Positions 45,360 through 51,890 of a stretch of 57,035 nucleotides of DNA are shown piece by piece. The position numbers and the translations under genes were made by a program. The stretch comes from a virus. The stretch is from IMG/VR virus record IMGVR_UViG_3300045303_000150, positions 1 to 57,035 of that record. One strand, 5' to 3'. Positions within the stretch are counted from its first letter, which is position 1. Each line of letters opens with the position of its first letter. A model generated the notes under the pieces. It was given only the letters and a program-made list of their open reading frames with translations, was not told where the DNA came from and made no database searches.

Positions 45360-46171
45360 TGAGGCCTGACTCAATGTGGACGGGGTGTCCATTCTGCAAC
45401 TGGAAGTCCTACGTCTTTCTGGACGGCGCACTGGGCGCGCACGAGCAGCTGACCTCACGTCTCAGCCACCACGTCGTGGCCAGCCACGGACTTCACTGCT
45501 GGCGGGCCATCGACGACGACGCGGCCCTGTACCTGATTGTCGGTGCGAGCGAGGAGCGCAAGCCGGGCACCGCAAAGTTCCGGCACGCCGAAGGGACCCG
45601 CTACAACGTAGTCGGCTCCTGCGCACGGTGCGGGTGGCAGAACACCTGGAATGGCTATCGACGCATCGACAACGCCACGGCCACGGCACGCGCCGCCTAC
45701 GCGAAGCACAGCTGCTCCGTTCCAGGCTTTCACGGTGTTGGCACCTACCACTACGGCGCGAACCCCGAGATGCACATCAGGCTGGAGGCCAAGGTGGTCC
45801 CGCCAAGCAGCCAGCGCATAGTCGGCCTCGCGTCACCGCCACCGGCCGAAGACCAGATGACGTTCGCCGACGTGGGGGCGAGCGCACGCTGGGCCGCCGA
45901 AGTGGACAACGCCGTCAAGTACATGCGTCAAGCCGCCAACAGGACGGAGAAGCTCGTGGACGCCAGCGTCAGCCAGGATGAATGCGCGCCCGCGCCTATA
46001 CCCCCCCGCGAGGTGGTCGAGACGTACGTGAAGACCATCCAGGAAATGACCTCCACACTGGCACTTCAGCTCGCCGGAGCGCGCCCGAACCGGCATGAGC
46101 TGTACTCGCGGGCCATCGCGTCGCTCGTGAGCGCCACGGAGGATCTGAGCGACCTGGGGATGGCGCTGTGA
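45359..46171 (+). CDS. Zinc-binding protein of unknown function, 270 aa
   Basis: ATG 45359 overlaps the upstream TGA. It starts MRPDSMWTGCPFCNW with His-rich LSHHVVASHGLHC and has a second CARCGWQ ... CSVPGFH site, so it resembles a tandem zinc-finger protein. The C-terminal 100 residues are helical. A chance CCCCCCC-gc-GAGG run at 46002 is coding and not a promoter. Confidence 0.74.
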   Translation: MRPDSMWTGCPFCNWKSYVFLDGALGAHEQLTSRLSHHVVASHGLHCWRAIDDDAALYLIVGASEERKPGTAKFRHAEGTRYNVVGSCARCGWQNTWNGYRRIDNATATARAAYAKHSCSVPGFHGVGTYHYGANPEMHIRLEAKVVPPSSQRIVGLASPPPAEDQMTFADVGASARWAAEVDNAVKYMRQAANRTEKLVDASVSQDECAPAPIPPREVVETYVKTIQEMTSTLALQLAGARPNRHELYSRAIASLVSATEDLSDLGMAL

Positions 46172-46422
46172 TCTTCAAGCGCAAGCCCCCAAAGCAGAAG
46201 TACAGCCTGCTCCTGATCGTCACCCACAACGGCGACCGCTACAACGGCGTCATGCCGGGCGACCCCAAGGTGATCCGGAGCCAGCTGGAGCACGTGCAGG
46301 AGCACCAGTGCGGTGCCGTCATCCTGCCCACCGAGAAGTACGGCGAACGCCTGGTGGAGGGCGACGAGATCAAGGAGTTCACGGTGGCCGCCTACGACGG
46401 CCCGCACTGGTGGGAGTCCTGA
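46168..46422 (+). CDS. Hypothetical protein, 84 aa
   Basis: GTG 46168 overlaps the upstream TGA. It has a basic N-terminus (MIFKRKPPKQKYSLLLIVTH) and an alpha/beta body; no motif recognised. Confidence 0.73.
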   Translation: MIFKRKPPKQKYSLLLIVTHNGDRYNGVMPGDPKVIRSQLEHVQEHQCGAVILPTEKYGERLVEGDEIKEFTVAAYDGPHWWES

Positions 46423-46619
46423 TGGCCAGGGGCGGTTACGTCTACGTGGTGGTGGACGGGGAGGTCCCGTTGACCGCCTTCACGGTGCGCTACGAGCTGG
46501 GCCAGTGGTACCGGCGCGAGGCGCACCAGCACCCTGGTGCCACGTACTGCCGGGTGAAGGACGGCGGCTACCCGACGCCGCCGGTGTGGATCGACCCGAT
46601 CCTGGTTGCTGGCTATTAG
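46422..46619 (+). CDS. Hypothetical small beta-rich protein, 65 aa
   Basis: ATG 46422 overlaps the previous stop by one base. Beta-strand-like and aromatic (GGYVYVVVDGEVPLTAFTVRYELGQWYRREAHQH). Function unknown; end of the 43219 operon. Confidence 0.72.
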   Translation: MARGGYVYVVVDGEVPLTAFTVRYELGQWYRREAHQHPGATYCRVKDGGYPTPPVWIDPILVAGY

Positions 46620-46646
46620 CAGTTGCAACGTACCTGGTACCCCCTC

Positions 46647-46675
46647 TTGCGGACCCCCACAAGAGGGGGTACAGT
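46647..46675 (+). promoter_or_regulatory. Promoter with C5/G5 inverted-repeat spacer (copy 8)
   Basis: -35 TTGCGG 46647-46652, 17-bp spacer with CCCCC-acaaga-GGGGG, -10 TACAGT 46670-46675. An additional GTACCCCCTCTTG / CAAGAGGGGGTAC inverted repeat (46638-46650 with 46660-46672) extends the dyad. Leader has AGACGAC and AGGGAGAAC before ATG 46715. Confidence 0.87.
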
Positions 46676-46714
46676 TCTTTTCGTAAGGCAGACGACCGAA
46701 CAGGGAGAACGCGC

Positions 46715-47080
46715 ATGACCGCCACACTCGCCACCCAGGACAGCCGCTACAGCTTCGTGATGCCGCACACCGGTCAGACCGCGCTTCTCTTCTCGCCGGT
46801 CCACACCGGCACCGTGGCCAAGATCAAGCGCGTGAACAGCGGCTACATCGTGGTCACGGTCGAAAAGGCGGAAGGCGCGTTCAGCGGTCGCTGCTTCGGC
46901 CCGTTCGTCGGCGAGGTCGGAACGCTGTTCGAGAAGCGCGATGGCAGCCAGTGGAAGGGCGACTTCGTCAACCGGATCGGCGAGCGCGTCGACCTGGGTG
47001 CCAGCTCCAACCTGAAGGCGTTCATCTGCGACCTGATCGACGTTCTCTCGCGCCAAGGAGCCGAACACGGCACCTGGTGA
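46715..47080 (+). CDS. Hypothetical protein, 121 aa
   Basis: ATG 46715 is fixed by the promoter and ribosome site. Beta-rich (VHTGTVAKIKRVNSGYIVVTVEKAEGAFSGRCFGPF), with a small C-terminal helix (AFICDLIDVLSRQG). No family recognised. Confidence 0.76.
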   Translation: MTATLATQDSRYSFVMPHTGQTALLFSPVHTGTVAKIKRVNSGYIVVTVEKAEGAFSGRCFGPFVGEVGTLFEKRDGSQWKGDFVNRIGERVDLGASSNLKAFICDLIDVLSRQGAEHGTW

Positions 47081-47088
47081 CCCAGACC

Positions 47089-47130
47089 GGAAGATCTGCG
47101 GCGAACTTCTCTTCTCGCCGCAGATCTTCC
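47089..47130 (+). terminator. Strong intrinsic terminator
   Basis: Perfect 16-bp stem GGAAGATCTGCGGCGA (47089-47104 with 47115-47130) followed by TTCTC. A second small palindrome CCGAAGAATCTTCGG (47152-47166) lies just before the ribosome site of the next gene and could mask it. Confidence 0.88.
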
Positions 47131-47178
47131 TTCTCGACCCCGCAGACACCCCGAAGAATCTTCGGAAAGGAGACCGAC

Positions 47179-47790
47179 ATGCCGAACGTTGACCGGCTGT
47201 TCAATGCCCTGATGAGGATCACCCTCTTCAGCGAGTCGTGGAATCAGGAGCAGTGGTTGGGCTTTAAGCACCTCGCAACCTCTGATGTGGAGAGGTTCCC
47301 GCACGCGCAGAAGGTGCCCATCATCAACTGCCAGACCAGCCATTGCCTCTTCGGTCAGGGCTGCCTGGACGCTGGCCTGATCTTCGTTGCCGACCCCGGC
47401 GACGACGTGGCGTCCGACGTGATCGAGGCCGCCGACCTCCCCGCGCTCCTGGACGGCACGCTGGATGACTGGTGCATCCTGCCTGCCAGCGAAGGCGGCG
47501 CGAAGTGGTTCGAGGTGGACTACGACGATGCCACCGCGCTCTCCTACGGCAAGAACACGCTCCTGGACCTCTGGGCCATTAGCTACTGCATCACGGACGG
47601 CAAGATGGCGCTTCCAAGCAGCCTGCCCGCCGCCGGTGGGGAGCAGGCCGTTCCCGACCTGAAGGCCGCTATCGACGCATGGATCAACACGAACCACGCG
47701 CGTCGTGTGGTTATGGGATACAGCCACCGCCAAGCCTTCGTGAACGGCACGCCCTGCGAGTGCGCGCCGTGCAAGGCTCGACCCGCCTGA
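47179..47790 (+). CDS. Hypothetical protein, 203 aa
   Basis: ATG 47179 follows GGAAAGGAGA. It has several Cys and His (INCQTSHCLFGQGC; YCITDG; CECAPCKA at the end) and an acidic middle. No promoter is visible between the terminator at 47130 and this gene, so it may rely on read-through. No family recognised. Confidence 0.74.
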   Translation: MPNVDRLFNALMRITLFSESWNQEQWLGFKHLATSDVERFPHAQKVPIINCQTSHCLFGQGCLDAGLIFVADPGDDVASDVIEAADLPALLDGTLDDWCILPASEGGAKWFEVDYDDATALSYGKNTLLDLWAISYCITDGKMALPSSLPAAGGEQAVPDLKAAIDAWINTNHARRVVMGYSHRQAFVNGTPCECAPCKARPA

Positions 47791-47821
47791 TTCGCGTAGG
47801 CAACGGATGCTGTACGCTCCG

Positions 47822-47851
47822 TTGCCTACGCCCCCCAAGAGGGGGTATAGT
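47822..47851 (+). promoter_or_regulatory. Promoter with C6/G5 inverted-repeat spacer (copy 9), long leader
   Basis: -35 TTGCCT 47822-47827, 18-bp spacer CCCCCC-aaga-GGGGG, -10 TATAGT 47846-47851. CGGAACGAC and AGAGAGAACCGCA follow, but where every other copy has a start codon this one reads ACC. The next start is ATG 47934 with a second ribosome site, giving an 80-base leader. Confidence 0.85.
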
Positions 47852-47933
47852 AGGCACCAGCGGAACGACCGTAGAGAGAACCGCAACCCCGTTTGCAAGT
47901 AGCCCAACCCAACGAGCTAGGAGAGCCTGGAAG

Positions 47934-48251
47934 ATGCGCATCAAGACCCGCAAGTACAAGGAAGGCGAGTCGCTTCCGTCGGACGTGTGCCCCGGTTGCC
48001 GCAACCACAAGAAGTCGAGGAGCGGCATGGGGACGTGCGGTCACCGCGACTGCATCGACTACCTGAACACGATCTCGATCAATGGTGCCACCAAGGACGA
48101 CAAGGACCCGGCGACCGGCCAGGAGTTCCGCAACAAGCGCACCGGCAAGGTCTACAAGGGGTCGTACTCCTTCGGTGAGGGCAAGAACACGGGCGTCAAG
48201 ATGAAGGACGGCTCATCCTTCCGTCTCAGCGACCTTGAGGCCATGGACTGA
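47934..48251 (+). CDS. Zinc-ribbon-like protein, 105 aa
   Basis: ATG 47934 follows TAGGAGAG. It has CPGCRNHKK and CGHRDC near residues 19-40, a possible C4 zinc site, followed by a Lys/Gly-rich basic body (GKVYKGSYSFGEGKNTGVKM). Function unknown. Confidence 0.75.
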   Translation: MRIKTRKYKEGESLPSDVCPGCRNHKKSRSGMGTCGHRDCIDYLNTISINGATKDDKDPATGQEFRNKRTGKVYKGSYSFGEGKNTGVKMKDGSSFRLSDLEAMD

Positions 48252-48463
48252 TGGGCCAGCGCATCCTCAACGAGGACCCATTCCCGGACCTGTTCGACCG
48301 GCGCATGAGCGCGGCGGAGATGGCCAGGTTGAAGAAGGTGCACAGCCGGAAAGTCCTGGAAGCCTCGCTGAAGCGCCTCACGTGCCCCGAGTGCGAGACC
48401 GTCTATGACGGCCAGGGCGACCGCGACAAGTGCATGCGCTGGCACAAGGGCCTGATCTCGTGA
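48251..48463 (+). CDS. C2-x12-C-WH zinc-finger protein (paralog 1), 70 aa
   Basis: ATG 48251 overlaps the previous stop by one base. The C-terminal half has CPECETVYDGQGDRDKCMRWH, giving C-x2-C-x12-C-x3-H. Two further genes within 600 bases share this exact spacing, so this is a small paralogous family. Confidence 0.8.
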   Translation: MGQRILNEDPFPDLFDRRMSAAEMARLKKVHSRKVLEASLKRLTCPECETVYDGQGDRDKCMRWHKGLIS

Positions 48464-48633
48464 GCGCCAGCGGCCTGCCGGAGTCCCTGGAGAAGGGGCG
48501 CGCGTCGGACCGTGAGGTGGCCGAGATGTCCCGCAAGACTCGAATCCTGTGCGGGTGCTCCGTGTGCAAGACCACCTACGTCAATGCCGGGTACGCCTGG
48601 CGCTGCGAGCGGTGGCACTGGCGGGAAAAGTGA
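48460..48633 (+). CDS. C2-x12-C-WH zinc-finger protein (paralog 2), 57 aa
   Basis: GTG 48460 overlaps the upstream TGA. The zinc-type motif is CSVCKTTYVNAG then WRCERWH, again C-x2-C-x12-C-x3-H. The N-terminal half is polar and helical. Confidence 0.78.
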   Translation: MSASGLPESLEKGRASDREVAEMSRKTRILCGCSVCKTTYVNAGYAWRCERWHWREK

Positions 48634-48641
48634 GTTCCATC

Positions 48642-48682
48642 GTGGGGGCGCATCGGGTCGACTCGGCTCGGTGCGCCCCCAC
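48642..48682 (+). terminator. Hairpin between zinc-finger genes
   Basis: An 11-bp stem GTGGGGGCGCA (48642-48652 with 48672-48682) with a 19-base loop and no U-run. It probably attenuates downstream expression. Confidence 0.6.
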
Positions 48683-48712
48683 ACCCATACGCCTCACCAT
48701 CGACGGAGAATC

Positions 48713-48901
48713 ATGAACGCCCCCGACTTCTGGCTGGCCCGCTTCGGCGCGCCGCACATCGTCCACCTGGACCCCGCCGGGGGCTGGACGCATCTCTGGA
48801 TCGACAACGGAAGTCTCCACACCGGCTGGACGGCGGACCCGCCCACCGACCTCGTGACCCGCTTCGTGGGGCTCACCCTCCCAACTCGAAAGGCCCCGTG
48901 A
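48713..48901 (+). CDS. Hypothetical small protein, 62 aa
   Basis: ATG 48713 follows GACGGAGAA. Trp-rich and beta-like (NAPDFWLARFGAPHIVHLDPAGGWTHLWIDNGSLHTGW). No zinc site. Function unknown. Confidence 0.7.
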   Translation: MNAPDFWLARFGAPHIVHLDPAGGWTHLWIDNGSLHTGWTADPPTDLVTRFVGLTLPTRKAP

Positions 48902-49074
48902 TGGCTGACCGCAAGAGGACCAAGCCGGAGCTGATCCGGCACGTGGCGAACCTGCGCTACCTGCGCGAGATGGGCTCCAAGCGCCTGCTGGACAACACAT
49001 GTACCGGCTGTGAGGCCACGTTCATGGAGCGCTGGGCCCGCGACGCGTGCGAGGCGTGGCACAACGAGAAGTGA
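48901..49074 (+). CDS. C2-x12-C-WH zinc-finger protein (paralog 3), 57 aa
   Basis: ATG 48901 overlaps the upstream TGA. Basic N-terminus (MADRKRTKPELIRHVANLR), then CTGCEATFMERWARDACEAWH, with the same C-x2-C-x12-C-x3-H spacing as the genes at 48251 and 48460. Confidence 0.78.
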   Translation: MADRKRTKPELIRHVANLRYLREMGSKRLLDNTCTGCEATFMERWARDACEAWHNEK

Positions 49075-49092
49075 TTCACCTGATCAGGCTAC

Positions 49093-49121
49093 TTGCCAGC
49101 CCCGACAAGAGGGGGTAAAGT
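49093..49121 (+). promoter_or_regulatory. Promoter with C4/G5 inverted-repeat spacer (copy 10)
   Basis: -35 TTGCCA 49093-49098, 17-bp spacer GCCCC-gacaaga-GGGGG, -10 TAAAGT 49116-49121. Leader has CGGAACGAC and CGGAGACC before ATG 49160. Confidence 0.88.
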
Positions 49122-49159
49122 AGTTCAGGTAAGCGGAACGACGGAACGGAGACCCGCAC

Positions 49160-49378
49160 ATGCACGAGAAGCTCAAGGCCGAAGCCGTCCGCCTGGACAA
49201 GCTGCTGGCCAAGCAGGAGGCCCACGAGCCCACCGAGCAGGAACGCGCGCTGGATCGCATCGTCGCCGCCAAGCAGCAGGCGTTCGCCGAAGCCAAGCAG
49301 CGCAGCCGACGCGGCCAAACGGACCGCAACTATCAGGGCAAACACCGCAAGCCCAAGAAGGGGAGGCACGAGAAGTGA
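49160..49378 (+). CDS. Small basic helical protein, 72 aa
   Basis: ATG 49160 is set by the promoter and ribosome site. It is a charged helix (KLKAEAVRLDKLLAKQEAHEPTEQERALDRIVAAKQQAFAEAKQ) with a strongly basic tail (RSRRGQTDRNYQGKHRKPKKGRHEK), suggesting nucleic-acid binding. Confidence 0.76.
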   Translation: MHEKLKAEAVRLDKLLAKQEAHEPTEQERALDRIVAAKQQAFAEAKQRSRRGQTDRNYQGKHRKPKKGRHEK

Positions 49379-49581
49379 GCGAACCGGTCACTTTCCAGAT
49401 GTTCATCAACGGCCGCGAAGCCGTCCTGAGTGCCCAGGAAAAGGGCTCCCGGCTCCGTGCGCTGGAGCGCGGCGAGCGCGAGGCCGAGACCCATCGACAG
49501 GTGGTCATCTCGGAACAGCACGGTGACGCCCCGCCGTGGACGCTGGCCAGCTGGGTCGACGGCGTCAAGACGACCGGATGA
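49375..49581 (+). CDS. Hypothetical protein, 68 aa
   Basis: GTG 49375 overlaps the upstream TGA. Mixed, with a charged helix (SRLRALERGEREAETHRQVVIS). No family recognised. Confidence 0.73.
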   Translation: MSEPVTFQMFINGREAVLSAQEKGSRLRALERGEREAETHRQVVISEQHGDAPPWTLASWVDGVKTTG

Positions 49582-49787
49582 GCCGGGACCGGGGCAACGA
49601 GGACCGTGCCCTGATCTACACGGTCAAGCTGGACGGCACGGAGAGCGATCCCAAGCGACGCGCGGAGGCGTTCACCCATGCGACCAAGAAGGCCGACCGC
49701 CACGAGGTGGTCTGCATGCTGAAGCACCGACCCGGCAAAGCGCCGGTCGTAGTCGCCTTGTGGCGGAATGGAGTGCGTGAGGTATGA
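49578..49787 (+). CDS. Hypothetical alpha/beta protein, 69 aa
   Basis: ATG 49578 overlaps the upstream TGA. Layout beta-helix-beta-beta (LIYTVKLDG; RAEAFTHATKKADRHEVVCMLKHRPG; APVVVALWRNG), a plausible small ferredoxin-like or RNA-binding fold. Function unknown. Confidence 0.73.
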   Translation: MSRDRGNEDRALIYTVKLDGTESDPKRRAEAFTHATKKADRHEVVCMLKHRPGKAPVVVALWRNGVREV

Positions 49788-49981
49788 GTGACGATGTGAC
49801 CTACTCGGTGTGGGCCGACGGGCGCTGCAAGGAGATGAACATCCTGACGCCTCAGGCCGCCGAGAAGGCGGCACTGAAGCTGGTGGACTCCAAGGCCTTC
49901 CGGCTGGTGACCATCTTCAAGATCACCGAGAACGCCAACATCGGCCACGCCGAGTGGATCGAGGGCGAGCGCATCCTGTGA
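49784..49981 (+). CDS. Hypothetical protein, 65 aa
   Basis: ATG 49784 overlaps the upstream TGA. Helix-beta (LTPQAAEKAALKLVDSKAFRLVTIFKI). Function unknown. Confidence 0.73.
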   Translation: MSDDVTYSVWADGRCKEMNILTPQAAEKAALKLVDSKAFRLVTIFKITENANIGHAEWIEGERIL

Positions 49982-50223
49982 TCGTCACCGAGGGCCCAGG
50001 GCGTGGCGAACCCTGGGCATGCGACACGACCGAGGACGACTCTGGCAACCAGAACACGCGGCGCTGGCACCGTGCCTATTTCGCCGTGCGCGGCGACGCC
50101 CGCCGGTGCGGTCAGAGCGCGGTCAACGTGCGCGGCGGGGTGATCATGAAAGCCGTGCTGCTCCGGATGGGCGACGACGGTTCGTACTACCCGATGGGCA
50201 CGTACGTCCGCCGCGATCCCTGA
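49978..50223 (+). CDS. Hypothetical protein, 81 aa
   Basis: GTG 49978 overlaps the upstream TGA. It has two Cys (WACDTT; RRCGQS) and a C-terminal beta stretch. Its stop is 2 bases before the -35 of the non-coding RNA promoter. Confidence 0.72.
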   Translation: MIVTEGPGRGEPWACDTTEDDSGNQNTRRWHRAYFAVRGDARRCGQSAVNVRGGVIMKAVLLRMGDDGSYYPMGTYVRRDP

Positions 50224-50225
50224 GC

Positions 50226-50254
50226 TTGACAGCCCCCCAGTCGGGGGGTAAAGT
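50226..50254 (+). promoter_or_regulatory. Promoter with C6/G6 inverted-repeat spacer (copy 11), drives the ncRNA
   Basis: -35 TTGACA 50226-50231, 17-bp spacer with CCCCCC-agtc-GGGGGG, -10 TAAAGT 50249-50254: consensus at every position. No GGAACGAC or ribosome site follows; the RNA structure begins at once. A 10-codon leaderless reading frame (ATG 50262 to TAG 50294) overlaps the first stem. Confidence 0.92.
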
Positions 50255-50412
50255 ACAGGACATGCAGGACGAACCGAGACGGCTAGTCCCCTAGGCACCC
50301 AGTAGTCCTGCAAGGCGGGTGGTGTAGCACGCACCCCAGAGGTAGTAGGCCGAGTGACTCCGGCTGAACCCGACGGAAGACCAGGAGCAGCGACCCTGGA
50401 CCGCCGCCCCAA

Positions 50413-50488
50413 CGTCCCGCCAGAAGCTCCACGGTGGACAGCCCTCGGTGCGCGCCAGGGCTGGCGAAGTTCGACTCTTCGGGGGACG
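50413..50488 (+). ncRNA. tRNA-like element 1 within the ncRNA
   Basis: 76 bases with a 6-bp acceptor-type stem (CGTCCC 50413-50418 with GGGACG 50483-50488) and a perfect T-arm (CGAAG-TTCGACT-CTTCG, 50465-50481). The middle does not fold as D and anticodon arms; it makes a long AGCCCT/AGGGCT hairpin instead. Not a functional tRNA by eye. Confidence 0.5.
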
Positions 50489-50638
50489 GCAAGGTCAGCG
50501 CCCGCAGAACCTTTCTCGGCGGGTGGGGATAGCTCGCACATCCTCAGGTTCGCCCGGCACACCGGGCGGCAACTGTGCGGGGGCAACGGCCTAACCGATC
50601 GGCGTGGAGAGGTACCGCGAAGCGCCGTACGAAGGGTC

Positions 50639-50703
50639 GTGGGTGTACGCCAACTGGAAGAGCGGTGGCTGCATGCGTTGCGGGTTCGAGTCCCGCCACC
50701 CAC
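50639..50703 (+). ncRNA. tRNA-like element 2 within the ncRNA (degenerate anticodon arm)
   Basis: 65 bases with a perfect 7-bp acceptor stem (GTGGGTG 50639-50645, CACCCAC 50697-50703), TA at positions 8-9, a D-loop-like AACTGGAAGAGC, and a perfect T-arm (GCGGG-TTCGAGT-CCCGC, 50680-50696). The anticodon region is only about 15 bases and lacks a proper stem, so it is a tRNA-derived or tRNA-mimic element. Confidence 0.65.
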
Positions 50704-50867
50704 GCGTTACGCGGCAGGCACAACAAGGGCATCACGCCCGAAGGACCGGCATCCGCGTGCATCCCGCGCCATGGCTAGCGGGTGCAGGTTCGGGGCCACC
50801 CTTAGCCGGGGAAGCCTGGGATTGCCCTTAGCGGGGAGCACCAATCCGAAAGCCCCACCAAAGCGCC

Positions 50868-50905
50868 GCCGCTCGTGCTTCTCCCGAATCACGAGCGGCG
50901 GTTTC
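50868..50905 (+). terminator. Strong intrinsic terminator of the ncRNA
   Basis: Stem CGCCGCTCGTG / CACGAGCGGCG (about 50868-50878 with 50890-50900) followed by GTTTCATTT. It separates the ncRNA from the GGAACGAC leader (from 50912) and ATG 50937. Confidence 0.9.
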
Positions 50906-50936
50906 ATTTACGGGAACGACTCGACAGAGGAGAACC

Positions 50937-51200
50937 ATGGGCAAGTCCAATCGGGCCGACGGGTACCGCTTCCGCCTGTACGACGACAACGGGAGGCCGA
51001 AGCACGAGGAGACGTTCAGCTCGCCGGATGACGCGCGAGTGGCTGCCCACTCGTTCGCCACCGACGGAGGCACCAAGCACCGCTACGGCACCAAGACCGG
51101 CAAGTACATCGTGGTCGTGGAGCATCGCGGCGTCGACGGCGAATGGGGCACCACGAGCGAGCACCCCATTACCCCGATTCAAACCCGGAGGACCAAGTGA
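50937..51200 (+). CDS. Hypothetical protein, 87 aa
   Basis: ATG 50937 follows GAGGAGAACC. Its leader has GGGAACGAC, the word normally found between an inverted-repeat promoter and the start codon, but the promoter lies 650 bases upstream beyond the ncRNA. The product is basic with a YGTKTGKYIVVVEHRGVDGEW beta segment. Function unknown; first of five coupled genes to 52399. Confidence 0.76.
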   Translation: MGKSNRADGYRFRLYDDNGRPKHEETFSSPDDARVAAHSFATDGGTKHRYGTKTGKYIVVVEHRGVDGEWGTTSEHPITPIQTRRTK

Positions 51201-51427
51201 GCGACCAGTTCCGCATCCTGACCAACATTCCCGGCAAGCGCACCCGCGAGGATGGCCCGTACTCCAGCCTCCGTTCCGCGAACACTGCCGTGTCCGGCAT
51301 CAAGACCACGCTGGCCAAGGCGTGGAAGAACGAAGAGGCCAGGGTGTGCACGCTCTGGATCGAGCGCAACGACAATGGCCACTGGGTGGCCGTCGGTGGC
51401 GTCGACGAATTCCAGGTGGGCGGCTAG
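51197..51427 (+). CDS. Hypothetical protein, 76 aa
   Basis: GTG 51197 overlaps the upstream TGA. Similar in plan to its neighbour (SLRSANTAVSGIKTTLAKAWKNEEARVCTLWIERNDNGHWVAV): helix, then two beta strands. Possible distant paralog; function unknown. Confidence 0.73.
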   Translation: MSDQFRILTNIPGKRTREDGPYSSLRSANTAVSGIKTTLAKAWKNEEARVCTLWIERNDNGHWVAVGGVDEFQVGG

Positions 51428-51660
51428 TGGGCCGTCCGGCCGAGACTTACCGCGTCATCTCGGCCATCCCAGAAGGGGCCCTCACGGAGGGCCCCTTCCA
51501 CGGGCAGGGCGAGCTGAACGCGTACCTGCGCCGGTGGATTCCCACGCTGCGCGGCGCGTACAAAGGCCTGACCATCGACGTGACCACCGAGGTCTTCGAC
51601 CGCGAGCGGTTGCGCTGGGTCCGGCACAACTTCACCCGAGTGAAAGGGAACCCTAAGTGA
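51427..51660 (+). CDS. Hypothetical protein, 77 aa
   Basis: GTG 51427 overlaps the TAG of the previous gene by one base. Layout beta, helix, beta (TYRVISAIPEGAL; GELNAYLRRWIPTLRGAYKG; LTIDVTTEVF). Function unknown. Confidence 0.72.
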   Translation: MGRPAETYRVISAIPEGALTEGPFHGQGELNAYLRRWIPTLRGAYKGLTIDVTTEVFDRERLRWVRHNFTRVKGNPK

Positions 51661-51890
51661 GTGTCGATATGCGGACCGCGCCATATTGCGTGACCGTGAC
51701 CACCCACACCACGAACACCGTGACCGGCTGGGAAACCCCGGAACGGGCGCTCATGCAGGCGGCCATGCTGCACGCGGCGCGCAAAGGCCATGAGCACCTG
51801 GGCTGGTGGGCGTGCGACGTGAAGCAGCGCACCGGCCGCGACAAGTGGCGCACCATCCAGAAGTTCAGCGTGGGGCGGGTGGTCCTGTGA
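51657..51890 (+). CDS. Hypothetical protein, 77 aa
   Basis: GTG 51657 overlaps the upstream TGA. Layout beta, helix, beta (YCVTVTTHTTNTVTGW; ERALMQAAMLHAARKGHEHLGWWACDV). Similar plan to the two preceding genes. Function unknown. Confidence 0.72.
   Translation: MSVDMRTAPYCVTVTTHTTNTVTGWETPERALMQAAMLHAARKGHEHLGWWACDVKQRTGRDKWRTIQKFSVGRVVL

Larger units (their letters stand above)
50261..50905 (+). ncRNA. Long structured non-coding RNA, about 645 nt, unknown class
   Basis: The stretch between the promoter (ending 50254) and the terminator (50868-50905) has no credible coding frame; the one long frame is Arg-rich and overlaps the next real gene. It is dense with stems: TGCAGGAC 50263-50270 with GTCCTGCA 50305-50312, enclosing CTAG-tccc-CTAG; a GGGTG/CACCC hairpin near 50317-50337; AGCCCT/AGGGCT near 50439-50462; CGCCCGG-caca-CCGGGCG inside CGCACA/TGTGCG near 50533-50580; and two tRNA-like elements. 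Size, phage location and tRNA-like parts recall the GOLLD and ROOL ornate RNAs, but assignment needs a covariance search. It could also act as a 5' leader attenuator for the genes at 50937-52399. Confidence 0.75.

Noticed and set aside
45995-46015. C7 run with GAGG as another promoter
   Set aside because: Lies inside a well-supported gene, lacks the G-run partner and a -10.
50639-50703. Functional tRNA gene
   Set aside because: Acceptor and T-arms are perfect, but the anticodon region is too short and lacks a stem; a CTGCATG loop could be read as GCA but is not held by pairs.
50261-50905. tmRNA
   Set aside because: T-arm-like sequences are present but no tag reading frame ending in an ALAA-type peptide and no matching 5'/3' tRNA-like ends around the whole RNA.
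50354-51031. 225-codon open frame through the ncRNA region
   Set aside because: Arg/Pro-rich composition with no fold-like pattern, no ribosome site; it crosses the terminator and runs into the well-supported gene at 50937 in another frame.
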